Shown one piece after another: positions 1 through 12,995 of a DNA stretch of 64,000 nt; the first letter of the stretch is position 1; every line of letters begins with the position of its first letter. The stretch comes from Cordia subcordata (taxonomy: Eukaryota; Streptophyta; Magnoliopsida; Boraginales; Cordiaceae). Position numbers and translations under genes: made by a program. The stretch spans positions 3,854,001-3,918,000 of the forward strand of contig JAPTOF010000019.1 in assembly GCA_028554755.1 (NCBI GenBank), read 5' to 3'. The notes under the pieces are model-generated. The model was not told the DNA's origin. It made no database searches and was given only the letters and a program-made list of their open reading frames with translations.

Positions 1-847
1 TTAAAATTCATAGAGAAGATTAATAAAGCAGATTATTTTATGAATTCTCTCACCATAAAATTATCATAACATATAAATAAAGAAGGGAGAGAAATATAAT
101 TTTCTTTCTGGTTGTTTTTCTCCTTTTTCTAGTGACATATTTATCTGACCAAAAGAATGACGCAGCTTAAGTAGTATAACGTGATGAAAGCACCTTGTTG
201 ACACAGTTCTTGGCTGCCTTTTCATAATCCTTGCCACATAAAGCCTCTACATACCATGATGTCCCAATTTAAGTTGCGCCTATGATGTTTTCTTCTTAAT
301 ATCTCCGACACAAAAAATTCAAGGACCACATTTTTGTCTTCCATGTAATTCAGTGCACAGTCCACACCCCAATCTCCAAACACAACTCTTAGTCAGAAAA
401 TACTTGCAGTCTCATTAAAGCACCTAAACAAGTTGTAGTAAATCTTTTCGCTTCCACATTATTTGCACAATACAAATTCATGTCTCGAGGGGGGGGGGGG
501 ATTTCTTTGCACTGTCATGAACTCAAATTATACAAAGGAAATAAAATTAAAAAAAAATAATAATAATACAAGAATTTTCACTACATGATAAATTAAGTAT
601 CACTAAAAAGTCGAGTTGTACAATGCAACAAGGATAAGATGAAGTATCCTTTGAATTACGCGGGCTCCATGCCTATTTACATCTCGCAACCAAAGAGTAT
701 CATGCAGATAATTTATATTTGTAAATTTTATATGAATGAGAAATGTTCCTATTTACAGAAATCCAAAAATTTGGAAAAATTCAAAGCTCTTTTTTACACG
801 AATTTTTCCACACGTAATTTTATGGGGATGTGCTTCGCTGCTGTCTC
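1..847. other. 3' flank of the DUF1645 gene, no intact gene
   Basis: No credible gene is seen. The part next to 848 is probably 3' UTR of the minus-strand DUF1645 gene. A run of twelve G lies at 489-500. On the minus strand between about 460 and 167 there are coding-like pieces in two frames: one ends at a TAA at 167-169 and reads SWYVEALCGKDYEKAAKNC, and another, upstream, contains GDWGVDCALNYMEDKNVV. They are separated by stops and by a change of frame. They may be remains of a decayed exon. I cannot name the family. Confidence 0.4.
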
Positions 848-1666
848 TTAGAACCGAGGTAAAGTACCTCTACCTAAACTGTTGACGGTTGTGAAAAACC
901 CTACCAGATCTTGCCTGTACGGTAAATATGATTTCCTCCTCGGTGTTTCGTTTCCTTTTGTTCCTCTCATGCGGGCGTAATACGCCTCGTGAGCCGGCGG
1001 TGGCGACAGCGACGGCTTCGGCTTCGATTTTCTGGCGGAATTTTTTCCCTTGTCGTGTTTTTCTTCACTTCTCTTCGCAGTCAGAAACACGAACGAGTCT
1101 TTGCCGTCGCTATTGCTCCGGCGAAGCAAGTCTCGAAGCTTCCAGGGCCGCTTCGATCCGGAACCAGTAGACTTGCTTTTCTTACAGCTACTCGGAGAAG
1201 GCGGCTCCGCCATCTTCGGCCTCCAAACGCAGTAAGTTCCTGGCGGCACAGACTCCAACTCATCCGCCTCCGACGAGGACGATGACGAAGGCCGTTGACG
1301 CTCTTCGTCAAACATCTTCTTCAACGGAATTCTAACACTGTCAGATTTTTCATTTTCACCTTTGCGATTATCATGAAAATCGTCCAAAAGATCGCGATTG
1401 AAGACCGGAAAAATCGGCCGAACCTGTCGATCACAGATGATTTCCGCGTCTAAATCGTCACGTACAAAACAAAATTCAAACTCATCATCCTCCTCTCCAT
1501 CCTTCTCCACAATGCCGTGTAATCCATGATCTTCTATACACTTAACATCATCATCATCATCTCCTTTAGCTTCATCGCTAACTTTTACTGCAATATCCGC
1601 TAGTCCATTCGAAGAATAGCTATTGAAGCTTGGGCTCACCCACTGTTCATCTTCACTTTGCATCAT
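848..1666 (-). CDS. DUF1645 family protein
   Basis: Intronless reading frame of 272 residues starting at the ATG pair at 1661-1666 and ending just after a GRGTLPRF tail. The order of conserved blocks is that of plant DUF1645 proteins: an acidic N-terminal region with EFEFCFV (about residues 62-68), DAEIICDRQVRPIFPVFNRDLL (about 73-94), a basic WKLRDLLRRSNSDGKDSFVFL block (about 176-196), and a C-terminal block with AHEAYYARMRG and KSYLPYRQDLVGFF. The biochemical function of the family is not established. Some rice members affect grain length and stress tolerance, and several are nuclear. The basic segments with many serines fit a nuclear or phosphorylated protein, which is inference. A long TG/TA/ATGT microsatellite starts only 8 bp upstream of the start codon, so it lies in the 5' UTR or core promoter. 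The next gene downstream on this strand is outside the window. Confidence 0.9.
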   Translation of the reverse strand: MMQSEDEQWVSPSFNSYSSNGLADIAVKVSDEAKGDDDDDVKCIEDHGLHGIVEKDGEEDDEFEFCFVRDDLDAEIICDRQVRPIFPVFNRDLLDDFHDNRKGENEKSDSVRIPLKKMFDEERQRPSSSSSSEADELESVPPGTYCVWRPKMAEPPSPSSCKKSKSTGSGSKRPWKLRDLLRRSNSDGKDSFVFLTAKRSEEKHDKGKNSARKSKPKPSLSPPPAHEAYYARMRGTKGNETPRRKSYLPYRQDLVGFFTTVNSLGRGTLPRF

Positions 1667-1673
1667 GTAACTC

Positions 1674-1731
<58 letters not shown>

Positions 1732-1767
1732 TATGTGTATATATATATATATATGTATATGTGTGTA
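1674..1767. repeat. Compound TG/TA/ATGT microsatellite in 5' flank of DUF1645 gene
   Basis: About 94 bp of alternating (TG)n, (TA)n, (ATGT)n, then (TA)n and TG again. It begins 8 bp upstream of the DUF1645 start codon. Such runs mutate quickly and this one probably varies in length between individuals. Confidence 0.95.
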
Positions 1768-4224
1768 GTTGGAAGCGATAGGGTTTGTATTTAGTGACAG
1801 AGAGCTAAGAGGAGGGAACGTAGCGGCTAGTTACGTGTGGTGATTATATATACACAGAGAGGGGAGAGCCAAACAAGAAGATATGTGAAATGACAATTTT
1901 GGCCCTCGTGGTTCCTTAGTGAATACGAATCTCAAGTGGTAAAGCTTATCAGCTGTAGTATACACCTGGGCTTCTAGAAATAGTCAAGGGCCACAGTGCC
2001 GTGTGGGATTGTACCACGAAGGCGGGTTTCATAAACGCATTTCTCGGGAGGAATGATTGTGCTGGTTAATGATCTTGTCGTGTTGGCTTCTTAGTTGCTT
2101 CCCATAATCATGAGTTGCTATTTAGCTGTTTAAGGTATGTCGTTGTAGTATGAACGGCGACTTCACAAGACCTGGAAATTATGGTTGCGTTTACTACAAC
2201 TAATTTTATATTGTTTTACCTAATTTTGTGTAAGATTTGTATTTAATGTTATAAAGAAAATTGATGAAGCAAAGTAACGGTTCGATTATTTAATTTCTTA
2301 TATTCATGATATAAATATTTCTTAGTACCATTGATTTATAATGTTATTATAAGGGCATTTCAATCTAAAATAAAATAATATATTTGGTAGTATCAACACA
2401 AAAATGCATGCTTTCAAGTCCAAACTCTCAAAAGTATTGAAAACTATCATTATCGATCAGATGACCAATGACCCATTATCTTCTTTATAACGTTATGAGA
2501 TTTAGATCCCCTTATAAACGATTTCTTGGAAAAGATCCATATATTGATGATTTCAAAAAATTCACTAGGACTCTATGATGTAGTTTTAAGTATATCAACT
2601 CATTTTGTTAAAGAGTTTTGATGAGTATAATATTTTAATTAATTTCCAGATTAATTTGATAGAGACAAAAGGAAAATCATTATACATATCACATATATGT
2701 AAGAAATTCTGAGGATGCACTTAAGCGCACTACACCTTGGAATATGAAAGCCGTTTTTCTTTGGTTGCCAATTTTCTACAATGGGAGAAAGTTGGAGCAA
2801 AGAGAATGATTTGATAACGATTATCACCAACTTAATCCCCGTTCAGCTGCGAAAGGAATTCTATGTGAAATCCAACTTTAATTTCCAACCGTGAAATAGC
2901 AGCGTCATTTCCATTTGTTAATTTTACCGATTTTCTAGAACAATGGAAGCGTGCGTGGACTTTCTAGAAAGAATATCCCAAACCCTAAATGAACACCGCA
3001 ACCTACACCAGTGGGCAAATTTAAAATAAACAGAACAAGAGATTTGACCTTGTTCACAAAGCAATCCATCTAAAAATACTTGATTTCTTCTTACACTCTT
3101 GGAGGGGTTGGGGGCGGCAGTGCTTTCCAAGAGACTATTTCATTCTCCTGTGCATACGTAATTATTTTGAATTTTACACGTGTATAATATTAATGTGTTT
3201 AAATGAATTAGTTTGTTTATTAAATGAGTTGTACAATCTTATATGTGCTCAATATTAATGCTTTTAAATGAGCTATTTTGAATCTGTAAGTATTAATGTT
3301 CTTCAATAGTAGTGGAAAATTTTGAATATAAAACTTTTTAATGTTTCAAATGAGTGGTGGTAAGTTTTAAGCACAAAAAAAACTTTTCAATTTTTAAACT
3401 CCAATATAAAATTGAGTTATCATCTCATCTAAAAATTTAAATTTATAAAAAAAATATTATATATATATTTATTATATTAATACAAATATATAAGATGTAC
3501 TTGAAAGATGGAGCTATTATTTACGGAGAGCAGATATTGTGGGATCTTACTGCATTTTATTTTTCATGCCAATTGTCGCATACCTAATTGCTGACATTTA
3601 TAGTTCAATTATCAGCGTCAAGAGAGGACCAGTCGAGCCGACATTAGCTTGTGTTTAAATTAATGTTCATCTGGTTGTACACTACCTTTTCATAACGAGG
3701 GACCAAACTATCCCTTAAAAATTGATTAATTTAACTCGTCAATTAGTAGTTTGTTATGATTAAAAATTTTATAATTCAAATTTATATTCTCTCATCACAT
3801 ATAAAACCCCCGGAGTTCATAATTTTTTAAATAAATTGAGCATAATTATAGAAAGACCGAAAATAAAAGACAACAGGTATTATTAGTATTTAATCTTGAA
3901 ATGGTAACATTTAGGAGCTCTTATGTAAAAACATCTATCAATCTCAGTTTAAAATGGGTAACAATTATTCAAGAATATTTCTAGAAATATGTGCTAGTCA
4001 TCAGTTATTGAAGTACAAAGTCATCATTGGCATTTTCTACTTTCGTGTCTAGGCATCACTTTGGTAAGCCATAAATGCTGCTAAAATTTAGCAAAGGCTC
4101 TAGTTTGAATACGCACAAGCGTCGTTTACTAGCCTATGCTCGAATGCCAAACCTAGAAAGCTTTTCTTTTTTCTCCTTTTCCTGGTCAGAACCTAGAAAG
4201 CTTAAACCATAGTTATATACATGA
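1768..4224. other. Intergenic, AT-rich, no gene supported
   Basis: This holds the promoter side of the DUF1645 gene (right of 1767) and the 3' flank of the P4-ATPase gene (left of 4225). A 68-codon frame at 2924-3130 (-) has no recognisable domain and I treat it as chance. No transposon with clear ends was seen. Confidence 0.6.
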
Positions 4225-7200
4225 TTATGATAAATCCTTCTCTATTAATCTGTCCTTCAAATGGTCGCTATTGTCATTGACCTGAGAAGGAAACTCTGCT
4301 ATCTCCAAACCTTCCAGCCTCCTCCTTTGAATTATGTCATGGTACATGGGATGAAACCGAGTCTGGAAGGCCCGGAATGAAAAATATGGTAGCAAAGCAG
4401 AAACAACGAGGAGTAGGGTTGCCAGCCAAAAGAAAGGGCTCGGTGCACAGGCTTCCACGAAAACCCGAAAGGCTGTGGTTGATATCAGGGGTGACAGAGA
4501 ACCATAAACGGCTAAAAATGCGTACCATACGGCAATGCTACCCCAGATGAAGAAGTGTTGGATCCAAGTGAAGTAGTTAATAGACAGCGCCATTTGGCAA
4601 TTCACTGTCCAGACCACACAACTATACATGAGCACGCCGAGAACTTCAAAATCAACCACCTGACCATCTTTTCGGAAGGCCTGATGTAGCACGGAGTTGG
4701 CAGTCAAGAAGAAGATGACCACAGAACTGATAAGACCATTGAACATCCAGCCTAAAATTCGGGGCCAGCTGAAGAGTTCGTTTTTTGCTCCCTCTTGGTA
4801 TAACAACGGATACTGCAGGAAACAAAAACAACCGACAATAAATAGAAAGAAGAAGTAAAACAACAAATACATTACTGACTACAAATTGCCAAAGGAAGCT
4901 TTTAAGGTGCAAGAAAGATTCCACTTGTATGACATGTCTAACTCCCCCTAAGGCTGTACATCAATTGCATCAGTTACAATCCCTTTGAACTAAAACAAAT
5001 CCTTATCTGAACTAAAACACAATCCTTATCCCTAGACATAGTCCTCAAAAGAATCTATATAGTCTTAAAAGAATTACTGCCAAACGACTCAGTCGTGCGA
5101 TTCCCTAGTCTGTTGAAAATTAAGATGAAGGTTTCTGGTTCCATTACGAAGTAAAATGTTTCTAAAACAAAGATATTCTGCCTTTTTTCAACCTTTTGCA
5201 TAATAGAGTAAAAATCTTGTGACGTTTTTCTACTCTCATTCTGTTGTTGACTGATCAACTTTTTTCAGGCTGAACCAACCAATCTCTCAAAGTCTCATGC
5301 CCTGGTCTGTGCTTACGGGTAGCCAAAGTCACATGCCTAACCGTCTTAAAATATCTGTTGATATGCAATTTTCTACTTGAATAATAGAAAAAGAGCACTT
5401 GGTTAGGTTGTTTGCACCTTAAGACAAAGCCGTGCAGAGACATCCTGATCAAAGACACCAAGAGCAATCACAGGAAGCGAAGTGAAGAATACATTGTAGC
5501 ATGCCATGTACCAATCGTTGTAAGCAGGTTGGCCAGAAAAAGAAGTATAAGCCTCAAACCAGAACAGAGTGAACCCAAAAGCAATGTTCTTGTAAAAGAA
5601 GTAGCATATCTGCATCATCCCAAGAGATGTGTCAAGGATTTTCAACAATGTAGAACATAAAAAAATATCATTCTACCCAAATAGAGATTGCAAAAGATGT
5701 GTTTATCTAGAAATAAATGACCTCAATCTTGTTAAGAGATCCTCTGTTTCAGGTATTAGATTCACCAATGATATGGCACAGGTCTATTCCACTCAAGATT
5801 TCTTTCCTCTGTTGGAGAGCAAGTAGACGGTGGCTTCCTGTAGATGATGTACTTATGAAGATAGGGATCCAAGTCTCCTCAAGATGTCAATGCTGCACCA
5901 ATGTTGAAACACTGGAGCATCGCCTTTTGAAGAGTACAGAGGTTCAAAAAGTCTGGCAGAACTTCGCCCAACTTTTTTGGGGGAGTGAGGGGATGCTTGG
6001 CTGCACGGTTTTGCTCTGGAAACTTTGTTGGTAAAGGACGTATCAGAATTATAATGCCAATTGCAGTTCTTTGGTTTTGCTGGCTAGAAAGGAATGACTG
6101 CAAGCATAGCATAGAAATATGAAATTTAATGCTAACAGGGTCATCTGGAAGGTGCAGAGATTCATTTGTCAGCTCACTCAAGCCAAAATGGTGAATGATC
6201 AGCAGTGGAGGGGTGATGGATGGATAGCAGAGCTATGGGGATGTAAAGGGAGTCAAGGAAAACAAGAACGACTAGAGCCTGTATGGTGGGTGAGGCCTGA
6301 AAAGGACTGGCACAAACTAAATCTTGATGGAAGCTTTCGGCTAGGGGAGCAGGCTGCGGGAGCTGGGGGCATATTACAGGATTGCAAGGGTAAAACGATA
6401 TGCGCGTTTTCTGAAAAACTTGAAGTGGACAGTGCTGTGATGGCAGAAGTCCAAGCTTTATGGAGAGGACTCAAGATTTGTCAAGAGAGAGGAATCAGAA
6501 GAGTATGAATAGAGACGGATGCAAAATTAGTTGTTGACTGGATACAGCAGAGAAGAAAAGGAACTTGGCAGGTGTGCTATATGTTGAGCAAGGTTCGGAC
6601 TATACTACACCAGCTTGAGTGGAAGATCACACATATTTGGAGAGAAGCCAATTGTGCAGCAGACCTCTTGGCCAATCTAGGAGCGCTAACTGCAGGAATC
6701 AAGATCTACCATGAGGAGCATCAGGTACAAGCATTGATAGGGATTCTTAGAGTTGATAGGATGAATCTCCCTTCCTTTAGAAGGAGGAGAATTGCTTGGT
6801 AAGGGGAGTCCTTCCTTATTTACCTTTTGCTTGCATGTTTTTGTTTCTTGCATTGCATGTAGTAAGGTTAGGCTTGCATTTGTACAAGTGATTGGTTTGT
6901 CAACCACTCATACTAGGTATAGAGAAGGGTTGGGCTTGATGTCCCCCCATCTTAATGTACTTTCTTTGGTTTGATGAAATAAAATGCCCGGGGAGAAGAA
7001 CCTCCCCTTCCACCCAAAAAAAGAAAAATTATTAGATTCACCAGATATGGAACGCTTCATATAACTATGTCATGGCTCTCATTGTGATGAGAAGATACAA
7101 GGAGGCACGTGTTTACCATCATGGATAGTCGCCTATAACACCAGTGTCCATGAACCAACAATAATCGTTCAAGGTAACGGAATTGAGCTATTGCATAATC

Positions 7201-10200
7201 ACTTGCCATCACAGCCTACAACAGAAGATCCCAAAGAAGCACAATTAGCAACCAAATTGCTCAACTACACAACTCCTGACTACTGAGGAAGAAAAGTTAA
7301 TACTGCAACATAAATTAGTACTGGGAGGAAGCATCACTAGAAAAGCCTAGAGAAAAGGGTGACCCTGCATAACATACATAGGTCGATATTTTATCATCTA
7401 GAACTGCAAACAATGATGTTTCTTTTCTTTATTATTATTTTTTGGGGTTAATTACAGAAAAGGCATAATAAAAAAACATACTACATCAGGTATTGCAAAA
7501 TAGCAGCAAAATTGCAAGAGCTGAAACTAAAAGGCTACTCGGGCAAGCAGTATATCTGCGGATTTTTCTCCTAAAAGTCCTCTATGCTCAGTGCAAAATT
7601 TGAATGAGCAGCTGGAAATCAATATGTCACTGTCAAACCTCCTTTACACAAGTGATATCTATATACCCCATAATATGAATTAAACAACCCGTTCTGCAAG
7701 CATCAGAGTGAAAATGAGAGAAGGATGAAAAACAACAAACAGACCTGCATGCCTTCAACACCACTAATGCCAACTCCAATATCAGCTTCTTGAAGCATGC
7801 CTACATCATTTGCCCCATCACCAATGGCTAGTGTAGTCTTTCCAGTCCCCATTTTCACCAACCTTGTGACCTGCATATCTTCAATATTTTTCAGATTATT
7901 GAGATCTTCAGCAAATTTAAAACTAGACAAATCTCAAGAAAATGCATGGAAAAACTCCAGATAATTTACGAAAGAACATGACAGCCACACTTACAAGAGC
8001 TTTCTGCTTTGGTGTTGAGCGACAGCATATAACAGATGCACAATTCAAAGCAAGGCCAAGAAACGATCGTTCAAGATTCTTGTCAAGAGCAAAAGACAAA
8101 GACTTCCCGTCAATTATCAGAGCGCATGAAACAGAACTTTCTTTAGCTGAAACAACTTGCGAATTTCCTTCTCTTATCTGCTCTCTTATGCTCATATTTG
8201 AAGCCTACAAGGATTCACACATTGTTGAAAATAGAATCTAAATGCTGGTAATTTTCAAAGGAAGTTTATTGTCCTCTACCTTCGCAATAGCCTCCTTGTC
8301 CCCCTGTTTCTCTAAATCAGTTATATCAGGAGAATCCAAAGTGATCACAATCTGCTTCATGTCTTGCCTCAGTAAGCGACAGGCATAACTGCAGGATTCA
8401 CACGTATCAGAATCATATGGCATTAAAGTTTATCCCAGTATGCAGGGCAGATAAACGTAGATAAAGATTCCACAATCAAGCTTGACATGATACCCAATGT
8501 TAATAGCTGTCTCCATCTTGTCACCAGTTAATACCCAAATCTTGATCCCGGCGTTTTCCAACTTCTCGATGCATTCTGGAACCTTTTACAACAGGGTAAA
8601 TATCAGATCAGTTACCAAACCATGCTAACAGACTCCATTCTATTGAGTGGGAACAAATATCTCCACCTCAAATTGAAAGAAATGTAAATGAATAAAGAAT
8701 AACTGATAACCCAGCCCCACCTCCCCCAACAAAGAACAGAAGTAAAGAATAATTTTGAGATTCACCGCCTTCTGCAATTTGTCCTCAACTGCAGTGGTAC
8801 CAAGGAGAACCAAGTCCCTTTCAATTTTGTCAGCAGCAGCATTCACCAATGCATCTCGATCAGCAGTAATGGAAGTTTGTGCTTCTAGGAACTCTTCTTC
8901 CCATGCTTTAAACTCATCTTCACCAAGTTCACGGTATGCAACTACTAAAGTTCGCAACCCGGCTTCAGCATATTGCTTAATATGATCCCTTGTGGCAGCC
9001 TCAAAAACTCGTCCATCTCTTGAGAGCCTTTCGAACATCACACTGGATGCACGTGAACAAGAAACTATTAGGAAAACAAAGGTAAGGGAAGTTACTTTTA
9101 TTAGCTTATCGGACAATAAGATTTTCCCAACAAATAGCAGCTTGCCCACAGAGAGTCAAACCTGTCTGCACCCTTGCACAAGAGCAACAATTGATTCTCA
9201 GGATTCTTTACAATCACAGACATTCTTTTCCGAGCACTGCTGAACTCTAAGATGTGAAGAAGCTGGTATGATCTGAACATGAAAGTTGAGTCACTGAAGA
9301 TGCAATCTAACAATCTAAGTAGAAGACAAACAATACAACCTTTAGAACTGGATGAACAGATGGAATGACAGAACAGTAAATAGTGTTTGCCAAATAAGTA
9401 TCTTGTTTCTTCAGCAAACAAAATGTGTGTGCAGGAAGGTGGTCATGTATAAATGGACAGATAATAATGATTTGCAGGGAATAGACACTACAGGGCATTG
9501 TAATAATATGTCAGAAAAAATGAAAGGACAGAGGGAACTCTTTAAGAATGTAAACTTAAGTTAATCTGGAAAAGGACCCAAGCTGCTAAATGAAAACACA
9601 TGGAGGGGGGGGGGGGGTGTGGAAAAAGGAAAAGAGAGAATTCTACAGACGAAAGGAAAGCAGTAAGCATCTTCCCAGATATTATATATGGGTTCATCAG
9701 GATCCAATTCTTTCTACATCTTAGGAGAGAGTGTAAATATAAAGTCTTCAATATTAATAAACATAGAAGAATATCAATACAATCTCACCTGTCAACCTTC
9801 TTCCCACTTTCATAATCCAATTCATGCAGTGAGATGCTCGTTTGTGTTCTTTCGAAGAATTCAAAGCCGAGCTCCCTTGCAGCCATAACAAAGGCAGCTT
9901 CATCTGGTGACTCAGCTTCATATGAAATTTCACCTGTTTCTTTACTAACATCAGGGATGGCTGTATGGCAGATTGCTAAAACTCTAAAGAACTTCTGTAT
10001 TACATTGGAATGAGGTTCATTAACCCAGTGACCATCCATAATGCGTTCATCTCTGAAGTTGAAACCTTTAGTTGATCTTTTGGAATCCCCTTCAGCATCA
10101 TCTGAAGCCTGGGAATCAGATAAAGTATCATGAATTACAGATGGTCCATTCCCTTTCCTATTTGCCAGCGCCCTCTCAACTTCAGTCATGCCACGACCAT

Positions 10201-12995
10201 AAGCAGTGCCCGCTATCGAGCATTTGACAAACTCCATGGAGTTGCTTGTCAGAGTACCCGTTTTATCAGAGAGGATGGTGTCAACCTGACCAAGTTCCTC
10301 GTTCAAATTAGATGTCCGAGCCCGTGCCGGCCTATTTGCTACATCATAATACATTTGCTGATCTTGATTTATAAATATGCTCTGTAAAACCTTTACAATC
10401 TCAATGGACACATAGAGTGAGATTGGAATTAGATACTGATATAGGATAAGGCCAGTCAAGAAATGGAAAAGGGCAGCCAAGAGAGCTCTTTTAGGATCAA
10501 AAAGCACAGTTGTCTTGTCCGGCCGAAGATACCACCTTTTCATCTTTCTATTACGAAGGTCATCCTTAGTCTCTATACCGAAAAAGAAAGATCCAATAAA
10601 AGATACCAAAACCAAAATAGTGAAAAGGACATAAACTATTTTATCCATTTTTCTTTCAATCCTGCTCCTCTTAGAAGGAGGATCCACAGCATTCTGCATA
10701 ACTTTTGTCTCATGACCAGTAAAAATAATCACACCATAGATATAGTCTGTATTCCGCAGTTTAGAATCTCTCACAAGGATCTGTTGTAGAGAAAGTGGAT
10801 GCTGTCCTTCGTAATACAGAGTTCCAACAAAAGAGTAAAGGTCTTCATTTGGGTCTTCACACTTCAATACAGCTTTAAATTGCGGGAGCGAATCTTCCTG
10901 AAGGGAGGTTGTGATATCCAAAGCATGTTTCACCTTAAGATTAGTTTCCCCATCAAGATTTGTGGTTTCAACATAGCATATCCCATCCTCATAGCTTGAT
11001 GAAAGCAAGAGTAAATCAGCGGGAAAATATTCATCTTTCAGGATCTTCACAAGATCACCCACTCGTAACTTTTTCCATTTTGTTTCTTGGAAAGTATTAT
11101 TTCTGCCATACACCAAGACCTTCCGATTGTTGGATTTAATGTCCTGAAAATAACATTAAAACAACATAATTATATACGGATTCAAAGAAAAGAAATTTAT
11201 TCGGATAAATTTGCCTATTCACAAGGCAAAATACAAAAGTTATCAGCAAGTCTGATAACATTATACCAGAAGCAGTGAAGAAGACAATGCAATAATGAAT
11301 AACTGGAAGAATAAAGCCTTCGTAGAAAAACATAGTACCATAGGCAATGGTGTTCTAGAAGAGTCCAGTGGGAAAAGGCAACCTTCCACGTTTGACTTCC
11401 TATTTTTTTTAGGACAAGGCAAGCAAATCATATATCCGATAGCTTCAACAAAATGTGAACTTCTGAATCTTACCAAAAATTTCATTCACCAAATTCAGAT
11501 CTATCTAAAAATGTGAACTCCCAAATTTTTTTTTTTATTTGTCTGTCAGAATTACAAATGACGTATATTTTAATCTGGCAAATAGAAAAGCAACCCTGAC
11601 CAGACTTTTTTCTACCAATTGGTATATTGTAGAAGTTCTTTATTTCTTATTCAACGCCTTTATCCTTTCACGGGTAAAATAGCATCAGATATGTGGTAGT
11701 AACTACATTCCTGCAGTTATTTCTCTCAATCTTTTAAGCGGCTGGATAACTATCCCTGAAAAATAAATCCAGAACGAAACCTCTACAACAGAGTACAGAA
11801 GGGAAACCAAGAAAAAAGGAAACTCGATTTACAAATGAATGCAGCATTCTAGGTTCGATGACAATTAGAACACCACACTTGAAGCTAAAAATGGTTAAGT
11901 AGTAAATGACCCCCAACACATACTCATAAACCTGTTCCCCAAACACCCCCTCCCCCCTCTTCCCCCAACTAGAAGGGTGTTTGGCTTTGCTTATTTGGTG
12001 CTTATAAGCCCCTAAATAGTAAAAAGCATGTGTCTGGGTGCTTTTTCTATAGCATGTCTCTGGGTGCTTTTTCTAAGTGCTTATAAGCACCTAAATAAGC
12101 AAAACCAAACACTCTCTAATTCCTGTATCTGCAACTGATGCCTTCTTCTCTTCGCTTTGTTCCAAAGTTTCATAAAAGAATCTATGAATGACCTAAAGAT
12201 GTTACAATCCTCAGCCATGTATATTCCTTAAACCTACTTTTTCAGATTACACATATACAATCTGTATTCCGCAGTTTTGCTTCATACATAAAATCTTAAT
12301 ACCACATAAATTTTTGCCTTTCTAAGTATATATTGGCAAATACTAGCTCAAAATATAACTATGCTGTAATTGTTATATGCTTATCTGAAATCTTAAAAGA
12401 ATATAATTTCATATGATTTGCATATTTAAAATTTTAGATAAGCATATAACAAACACAACATTAATCTCATCATTTAAAATACAAGTCACGAGAACAGGGC
12501 TAAACGTTTCTTGATTATTGGTAATAGAAACCAAACTGAAAAAACATAAAAACAACTAATATGCAACGAAGGTGAAAAAAATAGCTAAGTAATCGACAAT
12601 ACCTGTTTCCTGCGGCTCCAATCCTCGATGCCTTCCTTCACCATTGTGGCTCCAATCACCACCAACAAAGGAGCTATAATACTAGAAGCCGTGTATGGCG
12701 CCACTGGACTAAATGAAACACAAGCAACAAGAAGAAAATACACGTTTGCGACCCTCCTAAATTGCTCAAATAAAGACTTGGGAACAAAATTTATCACCGT
12801 GTATTTGGTAGTAGACACATAATTATTTCTATACTTAAGCTGGAGCTGCTCTGGATTATCAGGCTCATTACAATACACTACCCTCGAATAACCTCTCTTC
12901 CCTATAGCCCCATGCTCCTCTTTATGCGATGATCGCAGACACGAAAACGAATACAATCTGCTAAACTTTATCTTATGCTTCATACCTCCATCCAT
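4225..12995 (-). CDS. P4-type ATPase, phospholipid flippase (ALA8-ALA12 clade)
   Basis: Eleven coding exons by GT-AG sites: 12995-12603, 11143-9789, 9272-9162, 9042-8766, 8582-8494, 8388-8280, 8204-7995, 7870-7745, 7215-7117, 5609-5418 and 4812-4225. They sum to 3549 bp, 1182 residues, with no internal stop. Visible motifs in order are an N-terminal P4 segment ([16 protein letters not shown]), the actuator-domain block [14 protein letters not shown], the membrane motif PISLYVSIE, the phosphorylation motif DKTGTLT (Asp about 424), KGAD in the nucleotide domain, [13 protein letters not shown], and [21 protein letters not shown]-terminal set of membrane helices follows. The family moves phospholipids from the outer to the cytosolic leaflet, usually with an ALIS/CDC50 beta subunit. 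From gene order (finding 1) ALA8 is the likeliest counterpart, but the residues alone do not decide between ALA8 and ALA12. Intron 9 carries an antisense LINE and intron 1 a small MITE. Neither breaks the coding frame. Confidence 0.95.
5768..7029 (+). mobile_element. 5'-truncated L1-type LINE with RNase H domain
   Basis: Non-LTR retrotransposon tail inserted in intron 9 of the P4-ATPase gene, in the opposite direction to that gene. A 14-bp target duplication (TATTAGATTCACCA) flanks it at 5754-5767 and 7030-7043. It contains the end of the LINE second reading frame: a zf-RVT segment (about 5800-5985, with CxxC near RCQCC and EHRLL), then a plant LINE RNase H domain (about 6290-6700) with the expected acidic residues in [26 protein letters not shown] and [10 protein letters not shown]. 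The frame is broken: there is a stop at 6032-6034, a stretch near 6050-6115 lies in another frame, and a TGA sits at 6506-6508. The element ends in an A-rich tail at about 7014-7028. Reverse transcriptase and endonuclease are absent. Uninterrupted, intron 9 would be only about 230 bp. Confidence 0.92.
11974..12115. mobile_element. Small MITE in P4-ATPase intron 1
   Basis: About 142 bp with terminal inverted repeats of roughly 35-40 bp. The left arm begins GTGTTTGGCTTTGCTTATTT and the right arm ends with its near-perfect inverse, AAATAAGCAAAACCAAACAC. The centre has a short direct repeat (GTGTCTGGGTGCTTTTTCTA against ATGTCTCTGGGTGCTTTTTC). No clear target duplication could be assigned, so the superfamily (hAT or Harbinger) stays open. 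Confidence 0.75.

Noticed and set aside
928..1311. Plus-strand and alternate-frame open frames over the DUF1645 gene
   Set aside because: Shadows of the real minus-strand gene. No conserved domain and Arg/Ser-rich composition typical of antisense frames.
2924..3130. 68-codon minus-strand frame starting MESTAAPNPSKSVRRNQVFL
   Set aside because: Only the first third looks protein-like and there is no continuing exon. I could not tie it to a family.
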